Source: Prorocentrum cordatum (Eukaryota; Sar; Dinophyceae; Prorocentrales; Prorocentraceae). From it: DNA of 64,000 bases. Shown here piece by piece: positions 42,120 to 53,400 of the stretch; the stretch's first letter is position 1; every line of letters starts with the position of its first letter. Under the pieces are notes generated by a model that worked only from the letters and a program-made list of their open reading frames with translations, was not told the DNA's origin and did not search any database. Where the stretch lies: contig CAUYUJ010017879.1 of NCBI GenBank assembly GCA_963575745.1, positions 152,489-216,488 on the forward strand. Direction: 5' to 3'. The translations under genes and the position numbers were made by a program.

Positions 42120-42365
42120 GGGCCAGAGGCTTCTTGGATGCCTCTCGGAGTCTCGTGGGATGTCTCTCGGAGTCTCTTGGAGGCCTCTTGATGCGTCTTG
42201 GGGGGCCTCTTGGAGGGCTCTTGAGGGCCTCTTGGAGGGCTCTTGCGAGGTCTTGGGGGCCTATCGGCGGTCTCCAAAGCCTATTAAGGCGTCTCGGGAG
42301 CCTTTTGCGGGCCTCTTGGGGCCTCTTGGGGGCTTCTCGTGGGCTTCGTGGCGCCTCGTGAGCGC
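42120..42365. repeat. CTTGGGGGCCTC-type minisatellite
   Basis: CTCTTGGAGGGCTCTTGAGG and related 11-14 bp units. Confidence 0.8.
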
Positions 42366-42589
42366 CCGTCGGGAGGGCCTCTCGGGGGGGCATGTCTTGA
42401 CCCCCCCCTCGGGGCGGCGTATTGCCGGCCACTTGCGATTGCCCATGTACATGCATTCCAGCGCGGAGAATTGCCCGAAACTGGTTCCTGCAAGGGGGGT
42501 TCGACTGGCGCGCGGTTCGAGGGATGGGGGTCGGTTTTACAGAACATGTTCTGTCGACGCGGCCCCAGAGATGCATTTGATTTCCTGGC

Positions 42590-44060
42590 GCTTCCGTCTG
42601 TAAGCGTCTGGGCGGCAGGTTTTTTGCTTGTGGCGACAGCGAAACCTGGCGCCTCCCCCGTGGAGCGCTCGAGTGCCATGCCTGCTGCATAGGGATGCTC
42701 GTGAGGCTCCAGAAGACACAGGGGGCGGGGGGTCCCAAACCAGCGCTTCGTCCAGCACGCTCGAAACATCCCCGCGACCTGCTCCGGAAGCACGGGAGCC
42801 CCACCCACGAAGCGAGCGCCTCGCTCGCCACATCTCCGCAGTTTGGCTTCGAGCGGGCTCCCCCTCGAGGCGTTCAATCAACCGCCTCGCTCGAGACGTC
42901 CTCACGACCTGCTCTGAAAGCAGAGGAGCCCCAGCCACGAAACGAGCAGACCGAACGAGACATCCAACCCGGCCGCGAACTGGCGAGTCTAACACCCCCT
43001 GGCGGCTCCCTTCTTGGGGTGTTGAAGCAAGTGCCTCGCCGAAGACATCCTCACGGTCCGCTGTGAAAGCAGAGGAGTCCCAGCCACGAAACCAGCAAAC
43101 CGTCTGAGACAGCCCCGCAATCCGGCCGCGAAGGGGCGAGTCTAACACTCGTTGGTGCCTTCCCGTAGGGGGCCACAGCAAGTGCATCGCTTGAGGCGTC
43201 CTCACGGTCCGCTGTGAAAGCAGAGGAGCCCCAGCCACGCAGCGAGCAAACTTGCCTGAGACCTCCCCACAGTCTGGCGCGAACGGGCGAGCGTAACCTT
43301 CCCTGGTGCATCCCCGGGGACCACAGCAAGCGCCGTGCTTGAGATATTATCACGATCTGCTGCGAAAGCAGCGGAGTCCCAGCCACGAAACGAGCAAATT
43401 TGCCTGAGACATCCCCACAGTCTGGCCGGAACGAGCGCGTGTCACAATCCCCTGGCGGCTCCCCCTCGGGGTGCTAAGACAAGCGCCTGATGTGAAAGCA
43501 GAGGAGCCCCTTCCAAGCAACGAGCAGGCCGACTGAGACATCCCCGCAATCCGGCCGCGAACGGGTGATTTTCACACCCCTGGCAGCCGCCGCTCAGGGT
43601 GCCAAAACAAGCGCATTGCCCAGGATATCCTGACGGCCCTTTTTGAACGCAGAGGAGCCCCAGCCGCGAAAACGAGCAGACGGCCAGAGACATCCCCTGC
43701 AATCTGGGCGCGGGCAGGCACATGTAACACAACGTGGCGGCTCCCCCCTGGAGTGCCTCAGTGCCACGCCTGCTATGTCGCAGTGGTCATGGGGCTCAGC
43801 AGAGTGGCCCGGGGGCAAAAGCAAGCAAACCGCTCGAGACATCACCACAAGAACTGGCGAGTGTAGTGCCCTCTGGCTGGTCCACCTTGGAGAATGCCCA
43901 GGTCGCGCTCGCCGTGTCGCGGTGGTCATGGGACCCTGGGAGACGAGCCTGGGGGGGGGGGGAGTGACAACACAGTGCAAACCCGTTGAGACGTCCCCAC
44001 GACCTGGGCGCGGACTGGCGAGGCGAGTGCAGAGCCCCCGAACTGCTCCCCCTCGGAGTG
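42590..44060. repeat. Satellite, unit about 150 bp, diverged
   Basis: The marker AGAGGAG(C/T)CCC is at about 42921, 43071, 43221, 43370 (as GCGGAGTCCC), 43499 and 43651, so spacing is mostly 149-152 with one short unit of 129. Each unit has CCAGCCACGAAACGAGCA, GAGACATCCCCGCAATC and CCCTGGCGGCTCCC. The outer units (42640 and 43740-44000) are most diverged and share a GTGCC(A/C)(T/C)GCCTGCT block. Open frames on both strands are shadows. Confidence 0.85.
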
Positions 44061-44064
44061 CCCA

Positions 44065-44240
44065 AATCACTGGTCCTTGAATCGGCGCACTGGTTTCTCG
44101 GATCGGCGGTGGGCCTCCCCCCCCCCCCCTGGCGGCGCCTCGGGCGCCGCCCCTGGCGCGCTCCGCGCGCCAGGCCAAGGGGTCCTTCACGGATCCCAAA
44201 AATCTGCGCGGACCTCCAAAAGTTCATGGTCCTACAGTTT
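44065..44240. mobile_element. Family A TIR element, copy 8 (diverged)
   Basis: TTTCTCGGATCGGCGGTGGG on the left, ATCTGCGCGGACCTCC on the right, GGCGCGCTCCGCGCGCCAGG in the centre. Confidence 0.7.
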
Positions 44241-44435
44241 GGTATGCTTCCTTTTTGCTTGCAACATCACCACTCTCTGGGCGAGGCTTTTTATTTATTT
44301 TTGTGGCTTGCAACAGTTTTCCCTACCTAGGCTCTGCCTAGAAGGGTTCTTACTCTCTTAGCTTAAAGGGGCCGGGCAGTGCAAAGCGCCCCGGGCGGTT
44401 CCCCCTGTCCCCGCCCCGCGGTTCCCCCAGTCCCC

Positions 44436-44935
44436 TGGGAGCTTTAGCTTTAGCTTTAGCTTTAGCTTTAGCTTTAGCTTTAGCTCTAGCTTAGCTTTAG
44501 CTTAGCTTTAGTTTAGCTGTAGCTTAGCTTTTGCTTAGCGTTTCGCTTAGCGTTTCGCTTAGCGTTTAGCTTAGCTTTAGCTTTGCTTGAGCTTAGCTGT
44601 AGCTTATCTTTAGCTTAGCTTTAGCTGAGCGTTTCGCTTAGCGTTTCGCTTAGCGTTTAGCTTAGCGTTTAGCTTAGCTCTAGCTTAGCTTGAGCTTAGC
44701 TGTAGCTTAGCTTTAGCTTAACTTTAGCTTAGATTTAGCTTAGCGTTAGCTTAGCGTTAGCTTAGCTTTAGCTTAGCTGTAGCTGAGCTTTAGGTTAGCT
44801 TTAGCTTAGCGTTAGCTTAGCTTTAGCTTAGCTTTAGCTTAGATTTAGCTTAGCTGTGGCTTAGCTTTAGCTTAGCTTTAGCTTAGCTTTAGCTAAGCGT
44901 TAACTTAGCTTTAGCTTAGCGTTATTGTTACTACT
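44436..44935. repeat. AGCTTT / AGCTTAGCTT array, 500 bp
   Basis: Begins as six clean TTTAGC hexamers (44442-44480), then a 5/6-mer mosaic TTAGC+TTTAGC with GCGTTTCGC variants. It contains very many AGCT sites. It is not the dinoflagellate telomere repeat (TTTAGGG). Confidence 0.97.
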
Positions 44936-45454
44936 AATGCTGCTTTCCTAGGGGTTCCAACTCCTAGGTAGGGTCGCACTGGGATAATTAAAGCTTTTTG
45001 AAGGGCGAGAGCGGGCGAGTGTAGTACTCCCTGGCGGCTTCCCGCAGGCCGAACGCGCGCGCGTGTCGCAAACGTCAACAAGGATCGAGCGCCCGGATAA
45101 GAGTGCGGCTGGCGGGCGCGGGGCGTGTCGCAGGATGCGTCGCGAGGTGAGGCGAGGGTGGGTCGAGTCGCGGAGGGGTCGCGGGGGGTCGCGGACGATG
45201 ACGAAAACAAGAGGTCACGAGAAGAACAACAGCCATACATGTAAGCTTGCGCGCTCTCGTGCGCTCGCATGTCAACCAACATGTATCTCCCAAGCGCTCG
45301 ATGCCCGCCCGCTCCGTCTTTGATCGTACCCCCGTGGGTGGATATCTTCCTTCCCTGCCGCGTCTATCTGGCGCAGCCGCTAAAACAGAATGAACATAAA
45401 TAATGGGACAGGGAGAGAAACAGTGAGGAGGAAAGGAGTAGGGGTAAGACGGGA
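44936..45454. other. No gene; one satellite remnant
   Basis: 45008-45045 (GGGCGAGTGTAGTACTCCCT, then GGCGGCTTCCC) is a fragment of the 150-bp satellite. The rest is unassigned. Confidence 0.5.
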
Positions 45455-45600
45455 GGAGGGAGAATATATGGAAAATATGGGAAGTGGGGAGGAAGACAGA
45501 AACCCAGAAAATATATGATAATATGGGGAATCTTTTTATTTGTGTGTATTTATTTGTGTGTCCCAGGGCCCCTTCATTGAACTGCCTTGGAGCACGCGCC
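45455..45600 (+). mobile_element. Family Q element, copy 4
   Basis: GGAAAATATGGGAAGTGGGG, GGAAGACAGAAACCCAGAAA, TATTTATTTGTGTGTCCC and GGGCCCCTTCATTGAA. Confidence 0.6.
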
Positions 45601-45695
45601 ACAAGGCCGAGGCGCCCTGGCAGTGCGCCTCGGGTGTCTGGGGAAGGGAGCCCCAAAAAATCCAAGCTGCGGTGACTATGGATGCAAGTCTTGTC

Positions 45696-45825
45696 CTTGG
45701 CATCGCTCGGACGTGTGCATTTTCTCTGGCGAGGACCATCGACGAGCATCCTTGATCATTTGGTGAAAAATCCACGCACGAAACCGAAAAAAAACACATG
45801 GAATGGACGTCCGAGCGATGGCCAG
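45696..45825. mobile_element. Family E TIR element, copy 5
   Basis: CTTGGCATCGCTCGGACGT to ACGTCCGAGCGATGGCCAG; conserved interior. The target duplication is unclear. Confidence 0.88.
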
Positions 45826-46152
45826 TCCCCGCTGGGTGGAGGTACAGCAGGCGCACCACAAAAAAATTGGCCTGCCAGCGGGCGCCCGACGGAAGCGGCG
45901 TTCTCCCCCCGATGGCCCCAGGGACCCACGGAAGCTCTTAGGCACCTGAGACCCATCAAAGATTGACGAAGAGTGTGCCCCTCTCGTATCGAGATTTCTT
46001 GCCGTATGCGTCCATTGTCTGTTCGCTTCCTCCCACCCCCGACGGCCGGCTTCGTTGTCCGAAGGACCGCAGGCCGCAGGGGAGACATCGGCCCCCTCCG
46101 GTGCCTCTTGACGGCAGGGTGGCCCGCGCCGAGGGTCGGGATTTTTTGGTTA

Positions 46153-46274
46153 GCATGTCGCTCCGCCGAATCTGGCCCACCACGCCTCGGCGCGACACGC
46201 TGACGGCCTTCCTTCCAAGCCACAACGTTCCCAGTTTTCCCCAGCCCTCCGCCCCGCGGGGCGGAGCCACACGC
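46153..46274. mobile_element. Family J TIR element, copy 1
   Basis: Left GCATGTCGCTCCGCC and right inverted GCGTGTGGCTCCGCC; interior GGCCCACCACGCCTCGGCGC and CCGCCCCGCGGGGCGG. Second copy at 62241-62366. Confidence 0.8.
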
Positions 46275-46305
46275 TATCCGCTCGCAAACCAACCTTCAGA
46301 ATAAG

Positions 46306-46424
46306 GATGAGCAAAATTTCCAAGGCTACCTCTGCAGCCTTCCCCTTCGGCCCATCCTTGGCCGCTCTCGCTGGCCGCGCCCCGCTCGCAAAGTGTCGCC
46401 ATGGCCTTCCAAGGCCCTTGCACC
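46306..46424 (+). repeat. Dispersed repeat I, copy 3, interrupted by family D
   Basis: CGGCCCATCCTTGGCCGCTC, GGCCGCGCCCCGCTCG and ATGGCCTTCCAAGGCCC match 4235-4310; the match resumes after the family D insertion at 46668 with CCTTGCACCCTTGTCGCGCA. Confidence 0.75.
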
Positions 46425-46667
46425 TTTGTGTGCCCCGGAAACGGCAGGGCCGGTTTTTCACCGTTTCTTCAAAAATGCCCCTTGAAAGTGGAAACGGCAA
46501 AAAAACGGCGCCGGAAACGGTCAAAAAACGGCTCCAGGATTGGAACTGGAGCCGGAACCGGTCAAAAAACGGCGACGGAACCGGTAAAATAGCTGCGTCG
46601 GAACGGGCAAACAACGGCAAAACGGAACGGGTAAAAGACGGCCCTGTCGTTTCCAGGGCCCACTAAG
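46425..46667 (-). mobile_element. Family D TIR element, copy 4, with CCTTGCACC target duplication
   Basis: Reverse orientation. CCTTGCACC lies on both sides (46416-46424 and 46668-46676). The uninterrupted form of the target is preserved at about 4298-4315 (CCTTGCACCCTT), which confirms a 9-bp duplication. Confidence 0.92.
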
Positions 46668-46884
46668 CCTTGCACCCTTGTCGCGCATATCCTCGTTGCA
46701 CGGGCGGGCTGTGGCGTGCCGCCGGGGCCGCCGCCGCGGCGACGCGTGGAGCACGCGGAGCCCGACCGCACGCCAGGTACCCCAGCAGGTTCCTGGGCCC
46801 CCTGCTGGGCGGGCCCACGAGCGCGCTGCTCGGCTGGGTGCTGAACCTGATCCAGGCGGGCCGGCGGAAGCGCCGGCCGGACGA

Positions 46885-47012
46885 GGGGGAGGGGGAGGGG
46901 GGAGGGAGGGGGAGGAGGGAGGGGGAGGGGGAGGGGGGGAGGAGGAGGAGGGGAGGAGGAGAGGAGGAGGAGGAGGAGGAGGAGGAGGAGGAGGAGGAGG
47001 AGGGAGGAGGAG
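46885..47012. repeat. (GGA)n microsatellite
   Basis: GGGGGAGGGGG, then GGAGGA. Confidence 0.97.
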
Positions 47013-47215
47013 CGAGAGCGCAGGACACAGATACTCAAAGCAATCGGGTCCAAGCGCGGAAGGGGAGTTCGACCAGAAGCGGAGGCGAGGGGCGGGGAGC
47101 GCTGCTCGCCGCGAAGGCAGCGGGTCCTGGGGGAGGCGGGCCTCGAGGTTCTTGCCCGCCTGCAGGCCTCAGGCCCCAGGGCCGACAAGGGACAGCTCGG
47201 GGCGAAGAACTGGTC

Positions 47216-47347
47216 CTGGCATCGCTCGGACGTGTGCATTTTTTCTCGGCGAGGGCCATCGAGGAGCATCCTTGATCATTTGGCGAAAAAACCACGCACG
47301 AAACCGGAAAAAAAAACACAGGGAATGGACGTCCGAGCGATGGCCAG
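47216..47347. mobile_element. Family E TIR element, copy 6, with TGGTC target duplication
   Basis: CTGGCATCGCTCGGACGT to ACGTCCGAGCGATGGCCAG. TGGTC at 47211-47215 and 47348-47352. Confidence 0.92.
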
Positions 47348-47542
47348 TGGTCCCTGGGGGGAAGGCCCTGGTCCAGGCTCCAGGTCCCGTTTCCAGCAGG
47401 ACCCGTCTCCTTCCTCTGGAGACGCCACCGTCACCGGTTCAGGTCGCAGCCCATCGGCCCCCCTTTTTTGGGGGGCATCCAGGAGAGGGGCAGAGGCCAG
47501 GGTGGTGGTGGATTTCATGGCCACGGTCCCGGATAGTATGAC

Positions 47543-47776
47543 TCCAGGCCTCCCAGATGGGGTCGGAGTAGATGGGGTCGGAGGATGCGCCGCATCGCCG
47601 ATGCATCGGCGATGCGGCTAGATGTGGATCCCGAGTTTCTCCACGCCGACGTCGCCAGTGCATCACCGACCTTGCCGGTGCATCGCCGATGCATCGCCGA
47701 TACATCGCCGATGCATTGGCGATGCGGCGCGGTCCTCCGACCACATCTACCCCGACCCCATGTGGGAGGCCTCTGA
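47543..47776. mobile_element. TIR element with 58-bp arms and 11-bp target duplication
   Basis: The left arm GGCCTCCCAGATGGGGTCGG and AGTAGATGGGGTCGGAGGAT has its inverse, about 85 percent alike, at 47715-47776. GATAGTATGAC (47532-47542) and GATAGCATGAC (47777-47787) flank it. The interior is a GCATCGCCGAT 11-mer array. The arm length and 9-11 bp duplication fit a Mutator-like MITE. Single copy here. Confidence 0.88.
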
Positions 47777-47796
47777 GATAGCATGACCACCTACGA

Positions 47797-47797
<1 letters not shown>

Positions 47798-47843
<46 letters not shown>
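47798..47843. repeat. (GAC)n microsatellite
   Basis: Pure GACGAC, starting 10 bp after the target duplication of the preceding element. Confidence 0.97.
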
Positions 47844-47847
<4 letters not shown>

Positions 47848-47959
47848 CGAGGACGATGCCGAGGGGGTCGTGCGGAGGCTTCGGGCGGCCGCTCGAGTCG
47901 AGGATGGGGACCAGAGCGCCACCCTGTGGCGCCTCTTCATCGCCGCGAAGTCCCCGCTG

Positions 47960-48045
47960 GCCCTCCTCTCCTCCTCCCTCCTCCTCCTCCTCCTCCCGCT
48001 CCTCCTCCTCCCGCTCCTCCTCCTCCTCCTCCTCCTCCTGGACGG
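47960..48045. repeat. (CCT)n microsatellite
   Basis: CCTCCT with CCGCT breaks. Confidence 0.95.
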
Positions 48046-48251
48046 CTTGGAGGCAAAGTAAGAGCTTCTCGGAAGGACGTCTGTCCGGTCCTGGTGCCCG
48101 TCCTCCAGGCCCCATTACTTCGGGTGGCCTGGAAGCCGGGCCGAAGAGCCGGTCCGTTCTTCCGTTAGTTCATCCCACATTCCTTCGGGATTTGTCGGTC
48201 CGAGGACCAGACCGAACTCGCCCGTGCGGGTTCTCCTTGGTCTACGGGGAT

Positions 48252-49738
48252 ATGGCTAAGCCCGCGACCGCGGAGCCTGCCGAAGAGATTCCCACGAAGG
48301 TCGACGTCGAGATGGCCTCTGGGAAAGGTGAATCTGGGGATCCTCCGCCCGACAAGAGGAGGAACCCGAGCCGCGCGAGTAAAGTTTCCACTCGCTCGCG
48401 TCATGCCAACGGACGGAGCCGGACCCCGATTCGGGATGGTTCCGATTCCGAGGAGTGCAACAAGAAGAAAGAGATCGGCGCCGGGGGCAACCATTCGGCG
48501 ACCCCGGCTCTCGGGTCAGCCGGCCCAACCGATAAAGAAGGTTCCGCAATGGGCTTCGACATGACAGAGATAGCCCTGGTCAATGTGGAACAGCAGCTCG
48601 AAGACGAGGGCATTTCCGAGGAGCAGAGGGCCAATCTCTTGATAGAGAGAGGGCCCGGCTCGTCGGGATCAAGAAGGCCATGGGCAAGCCAGTCTCGAAG
48701 GAGCAGCAGCAACAGCTGGGCGCCTTCGCGAAGAAGCAGGCCCAGGCTCGGAAGGTCAGTGCGGCCCCCAAGATGGGCGTTGCACTGTTCAAGGAGGAGC
48801 CGCCGAAGGAGCCGAAGCCGGTCGCCAAGTCAAAGGCGGGCCGGGGCCTTTGGGCGGATGCAGGTATTCCGGCAGACGAGGGAGGCGGCGGCCTTCCAGA
48901 TGCCGGTGCCGTCCCCACAGAGGGCCCGAAGGGCCGTGGTAAGGGGACCAAGCGTGCCCGTTCGTCGGACAGTGGCGACGGGGGCCCCGGCAAGGGTAAG
49001 GGCCGGGCGAAGATGGCGCGGGCAAATAGAAACGCCCGCGAAAACGAACGGGCGGCTGAGCCGCCGGCCGGAGTTACGCCGCAGGGCAACATCCAGGCCT
49101 TCGCCGAGGCCATGGCTGCCCTGCCGATCCTTTCGACGTCGCAGTTGTCCGCGATCCACGCGGCCGTGTCGTCGCTTCTGGTGCCGGCGGCCGTCGCGGC
49201 TCGTGACGGTCGCGCACGCGCCTTTACGTCCCTTGGAGCCACGGCGCCCTCGGTCAAGGGCAGCGTCAAGGGAGCCGGCAAAGAGGGCAAGCCCTCCAAG
49301 GACAAGGCCAAGGACAAGGGCAAGAAGAAAGAGAAGGACGCTGGGGCCGCCGGCGGTGCGGACGGTGCCGTGGGGGCGAAGAACGCCTTCCGTAAGGTGT
49401 TCAAACCCCCCGTCCTCAGCGCTCTTCAGGTGAGGGCCTCGACGGTGGCCAAGGGCCCAGAGTACGGGGACTCGAAGGAGCAGCGTATGCAGACGCCAGC
49501 TGGGCGCGTGTACGCTTACTCGATCGGCAAGTTGCGGAGCATGTGCTTCGACCTCGACGCCGCTACCAAGGAGTCCGTCCTCTTGAGCGGAAGGATCCCG
49601 GCAAACGTGATGTCTGCCTGGGGCACCGACGTCCAGCACGCCGCCTCAGAAGCCGGCGTGCTGAAGTGCGGGATTCCTCCGGAGGTCCGCGAGGGCCTCG
49701 ACAAGTGCATCTCGGCCAACGCGCGAGGGCGCCCATAG
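48252..49738 (+). pseudogene. Retroelement ORF1-like (gag-like) protein, one frameshift
   Basis: ATG at 48252 (MAKPATAEPAEEIPTK). The first frame runs to a GA/G run near 48648-48658 and continues in another frame as ARLVGIKKAMGKPVSKEQQQ; about 495 codons in all. It is low-complexity and basic, with KSRPxx-type, KGKGRAKMARA and KDKAKDKGKKKEKD stretches, a helical AFAEAMAALPILSTSQLSAI segment and a compact C-terminal part (RVYAYSIGKLRSMCFDLDAA). It lies 30 bp upstream of a reverse transcriptase on the same strand, where LINEs carry ORF1; that position is the main argument. No zinc knuckle seen. It could be an unrelated host gene. Confidence 0.45.
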
Positions 49739-49739
49739 G

Positions 49740-50423
49740 CGCCCCTTTTACCTTGCAGGGGGTCCCACACCATTTCATGACGAAGCATGGTGGGCTCCAG
49801 GGCTCTGGAGAGGCTCCTCAGCAGTTTGTGGGCGTCTTCGATAAATGCGTTGATGAGGTTGTAGAGTCACCTGAGCATACACCCCTCACGTTCACTTGCG
49901 AGGTTGGCGATTTAGGGAATACGGATCTTTCTATTAGTGGTTATGCAGATGATTTGTTTCGTAAACGACTTATCGATGTTACAGATGTACACGGTGTTTT
50001 AGCACAGATTCATCGCGGCGACGAAGACTGGAATTCGGTACTGGGGAAGTGGGGCTTCGCACAAAACATGAGCAAGAAAGATATCGTGCCTTTCCTATGT
50101 TCAGATAGATTGAATAAGGAACTTCAACAACTTTGCCCACAGGAACGAGGATGTGTCCGTCCACACGCTCGCCACTTGGGAGCACGATATAGCATGCGTG
50201 GCCATAATGCTTTTGAAGTAGACAATCGCATACGAGCTATTCATCGCGGATGGGCTCTACTTGGTAGATTTTGGAGCGAGCACGGTCTTCAACGACTTAA
50301 GCGTGAAGTATACCTGGGCGTGGTTGTAGGGGGTGGTCTTACAGGCATTGAGGCGTATGTTTTACGAGTGACGGAGTATAAGTGCATCGACTCAGCTGTA
50401 GCCAAGTACCTCAGAGTATTAAT
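49740..50423 (+). pseudogene. Reverse transcriptase, C-terminal half (5' truncated)
   Basis: Motifs in order: GGLQGSGEAPQQF (the RQG-type motif before the catalytic box), ISGYADDLF (YADD catalytic box, about 49933-49960), KWGFAQNMSKK, then the thumb region RAIHRGWALLGRFWSEHGL, LTGIEAYVLRVTEYK and KYLRVL. This is the usual order in non-LTR reverse transcriptases. The frame is intact until the inserted element at 50424. Fingers and half of the palm are missing. Confidence 0.8.
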
Positions 50424-53400
50424 TGGTTTCGCCGGTGCTAAGAGTGAATTCAGCGTGGATTGGCGTCTTCGTTTTCATTTTTATTTTATTTTTTTTCTGA
50501 TGTGCGCACGTCAATCGATCATGTGGCTCGGGCGTTCGTGTGAATGCCGCGTGGCCGGCGAATTTCGAATGTCTTCAGTGCCCTTGATTCTTCCTCATCG
50601 CACGGGGACGGTCATGCATCGAGCGAGGGCAGCGGAATTATAGCCGTCTGATGGAGCTCAGCCAAGGGCTACAAACATACAACCGCAAACTGGAGGCAAA
50701 GAAACAAGAGCAATGCGAAAGAAGGTCACTGCGAAACCAGACAGATGTCTCCAGGAAGGCGAATGCCTGCCAACGCGCCGGCTGCAATTGTAAATCATAC
50801 TGGCCCGTGGCAAACCCCAGCGGCAACGCCCAGGCGCCAACAATAACACCTAGACGCCCGGTGAAGTCATTGACGCGTTGCTCAAATCCTCACGAGCCAA
50901 TCCATGAACAACCGCAAGGCGAGTCGCCCTGATCAAGGCCGGGTAATCGGGCAAGCGGCGAAAATAGCGAGCCGCATCCGCATTCGCGGATGATGAGGTG
51001 CAGGAAGCGGAGCAAAGGAGAGGAGGGCGGAAATGGAAATCATAATGAACACGGTGAAGAGAGGGAGTATGGTGATAGGAAAGACTGGAAACGCGCAAGA
51101 GCATGAGCAGGTAGGAGTACGGAAGAGGAGCTTGGGGGAGGTAGGAAGAAGCACAGGAAGCCTGAGGGAGGCAAAAGGCGCACCAGTGATCCGTGCGGAA
51201 CGCGCGTGCGCCGCGCGCCCTCACCAGCGAGGGTGTAGGAAGAGGTGGGGGGATCAAGGAGCAGGAGGAAGTAGGGGGAAATAGGAGGGGCAAGAACATG
51301 CAGAAGAAAGCATTTGCAGACTCGAATTCCAAGAAAGTTGCGCTAAGCATGACAGCGAAGTGAAGCAACGTGCAGCGCAAAACAAAAAAACGAGGACAAC
51401 CGTTACATTAGGGAAAAGAAAAGGGCGCAGGAGTACTTAATCGGAAGATGCGCAGGAACGGGGAGGGAGCAGAAAAAAGGAGGAGGTCACAGAAGAGGGA
51501 CGAGGAGGAGGAGGACAAGGAAGGGCAATATAAAGGACAGAGAGGAAAAAAACACGCTGACGACGACGGGCATCAATCATCGAGGATCTCGAGTCGTTCG
51601 CTTTAGGTGCCTGCGGGACGCCCCATCAACGTCGTCATATCAGTGCCGCCGCGGCGCTCTCTTAGGGCAATTCTGGCTGCCTTTGGCGGCTGTCTTGGAG
51701 CCCCATGGGGCCCTCTTCGGGTCGTTTCGGGGATCTCCTGGGTCCCTCTTGGAAGCCTTGGGGGTCCTCCTGGGGCCATCTTGAAGCCGTCGGTCAAAGA
51801 AGTGGGGCCCTAGCAACGCCCCATTCTTTCTCGAGCCCCCCAGTCGCCAAATGCGGCCCTCTTGCGACGCCCTTGAAGCGTTTTGGGCCCAACTTTGGTG
51901 CTCTTGGAGCCGAGTTGGGCCCTGATGGCCCCCTTTCAAAGCAAGTTCAAACCAACTCGCAGCCATCTCGAGGCCTCTAGAAACTACGGAAAGCAAAAAG
52001 GCGAGAAGAAACAAATTGAAGCGCACAGTGATTGTAAAGGAGTTGAACCTGTTGGAGGCCTCCCTCAAGAGCTCGACAGACAATTGTGGGCTGTCGCGAA
52101 GCGGTCTTGAGGGGGCTTGGAGGCGCATTGGAAGCAAAATTGTACCATCTGCAAGTATCTGGAGCGATCTCGGAATCCTTCTTGGGTTGCCTGCGGTTCC
52201 TTTGGAGCCATCTTCGGCCATTTCGGGCACTCCGCCGCCCCGCGGTCACTCTCTGTCCACGCCCCTGCCAGGGGGGGGCGGGGGGGGGGCCCGTCCCTGC
52301 CAGGGAGAAACGCGCGGATAAGCTAGCCCGTTAAACCACCACCCAAGCTCTGCATGGCTGGTGGGATTTTTCCACGGCCGCCTGGGAATACTATCCCGGA
52401 TTCTCGAGTGAATTCTGCCCGGATTTTTCCAAATCCAAATGTGAATTTGCCTCGGAAGCCGCGTGAATTTTTCCGGGTGTCCTCCGGATTTTTCCGCGCG
52501 TGTTTTTTCGATGCGCGCGCCCAAGGAAAAATCCACCAAGAATTCGGAGAGGTATTCAAAACGAGTTTTTGTTTTTCTCCCCGAAGTTTTCACTAGGCCG
52601 CGCGCGGAGCCTGGAAGGAGGGCGGGGGGGGGGGAGAAGTCACAGGGAGTGGAGGGGCACGCCGCAGGAGAGGGCCGGAGGGAGACAGGAATCCCAGCAC
52701 CCCTTTAAGCGTGAGCGGCGTGACGAAGTAATTCATCCAAGCCCACTCTTCCCCTTCATAGACACGGTTCCCCATTTCCCCGCCCAATCCTTCTTGCGCG
52801 GGAAGGTAGCCGCGGGTCGTTGGAGCGCCCAATACGACCCAAAATGTATCCGAGATGGCTGCAAGGAGCCCAGATACGCCTCCAATATCGCTCAATGCAT
52901 CCCAGGACGATTCCGAAGAGCCTCCAACATGCCTCTGAGTCGTCAAGACCGCTTCAAGACGGCCCCGCGTGCCCTTCGAGCTCTCCAAGGAGGCCTCCAA
53001 GACAAAAAAAGTGAACGCCAATGCGTGCTATGCGTTATGTCTCGCCGCCTTTTCGTTTTCCATGGGCTCTTGAGGCCTCAAGATGGCCACGCTGGCCTGA
53101 GATGGCCCTCCAGAAGAACCCGACAGGCCCCAAGACGGCGCCGAGAGCGCTCAAGAGCAGCCGAAGAACGCCCCAAGAGAGCGCCAAGAGGCGACGTGGG
53201 CGGCTCCAGAGAGGGGGCGCTGCAAGGACCCCCCCCCCCGTACTCTTTGACTGACGGCGTTTCCAAGATGGCCCCGAGAGGGCCCCCAAGGCCTCCAAGA
53301 CGGGCCCACGAGACCCCGAAGAGGATCTCAAGGAGGCCCGAAACAGCCTCAAGAGGACCCCGTAGGCTCTCCCAAAATGGCTCCAAATTAGCTCCACAAT

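Noticed and set aside
42284-43386. Overlapping 110-290 aa frames on both strands
   Set aside because: They follow the 150-bp satellite period and repeat the same peptide in different frames.
42900-43700. CRISPR-like array of repeats and spacers
   Set aside because: The whole 150-bp unit is conserved, with no short-repeat / unique-spacer pattern, and the host is eukaryotic.
44436-44935. Telomere-like array
   Set aside because: The unit is TTTAGC/TTAGC, not TTTAGGG, and it is internal.
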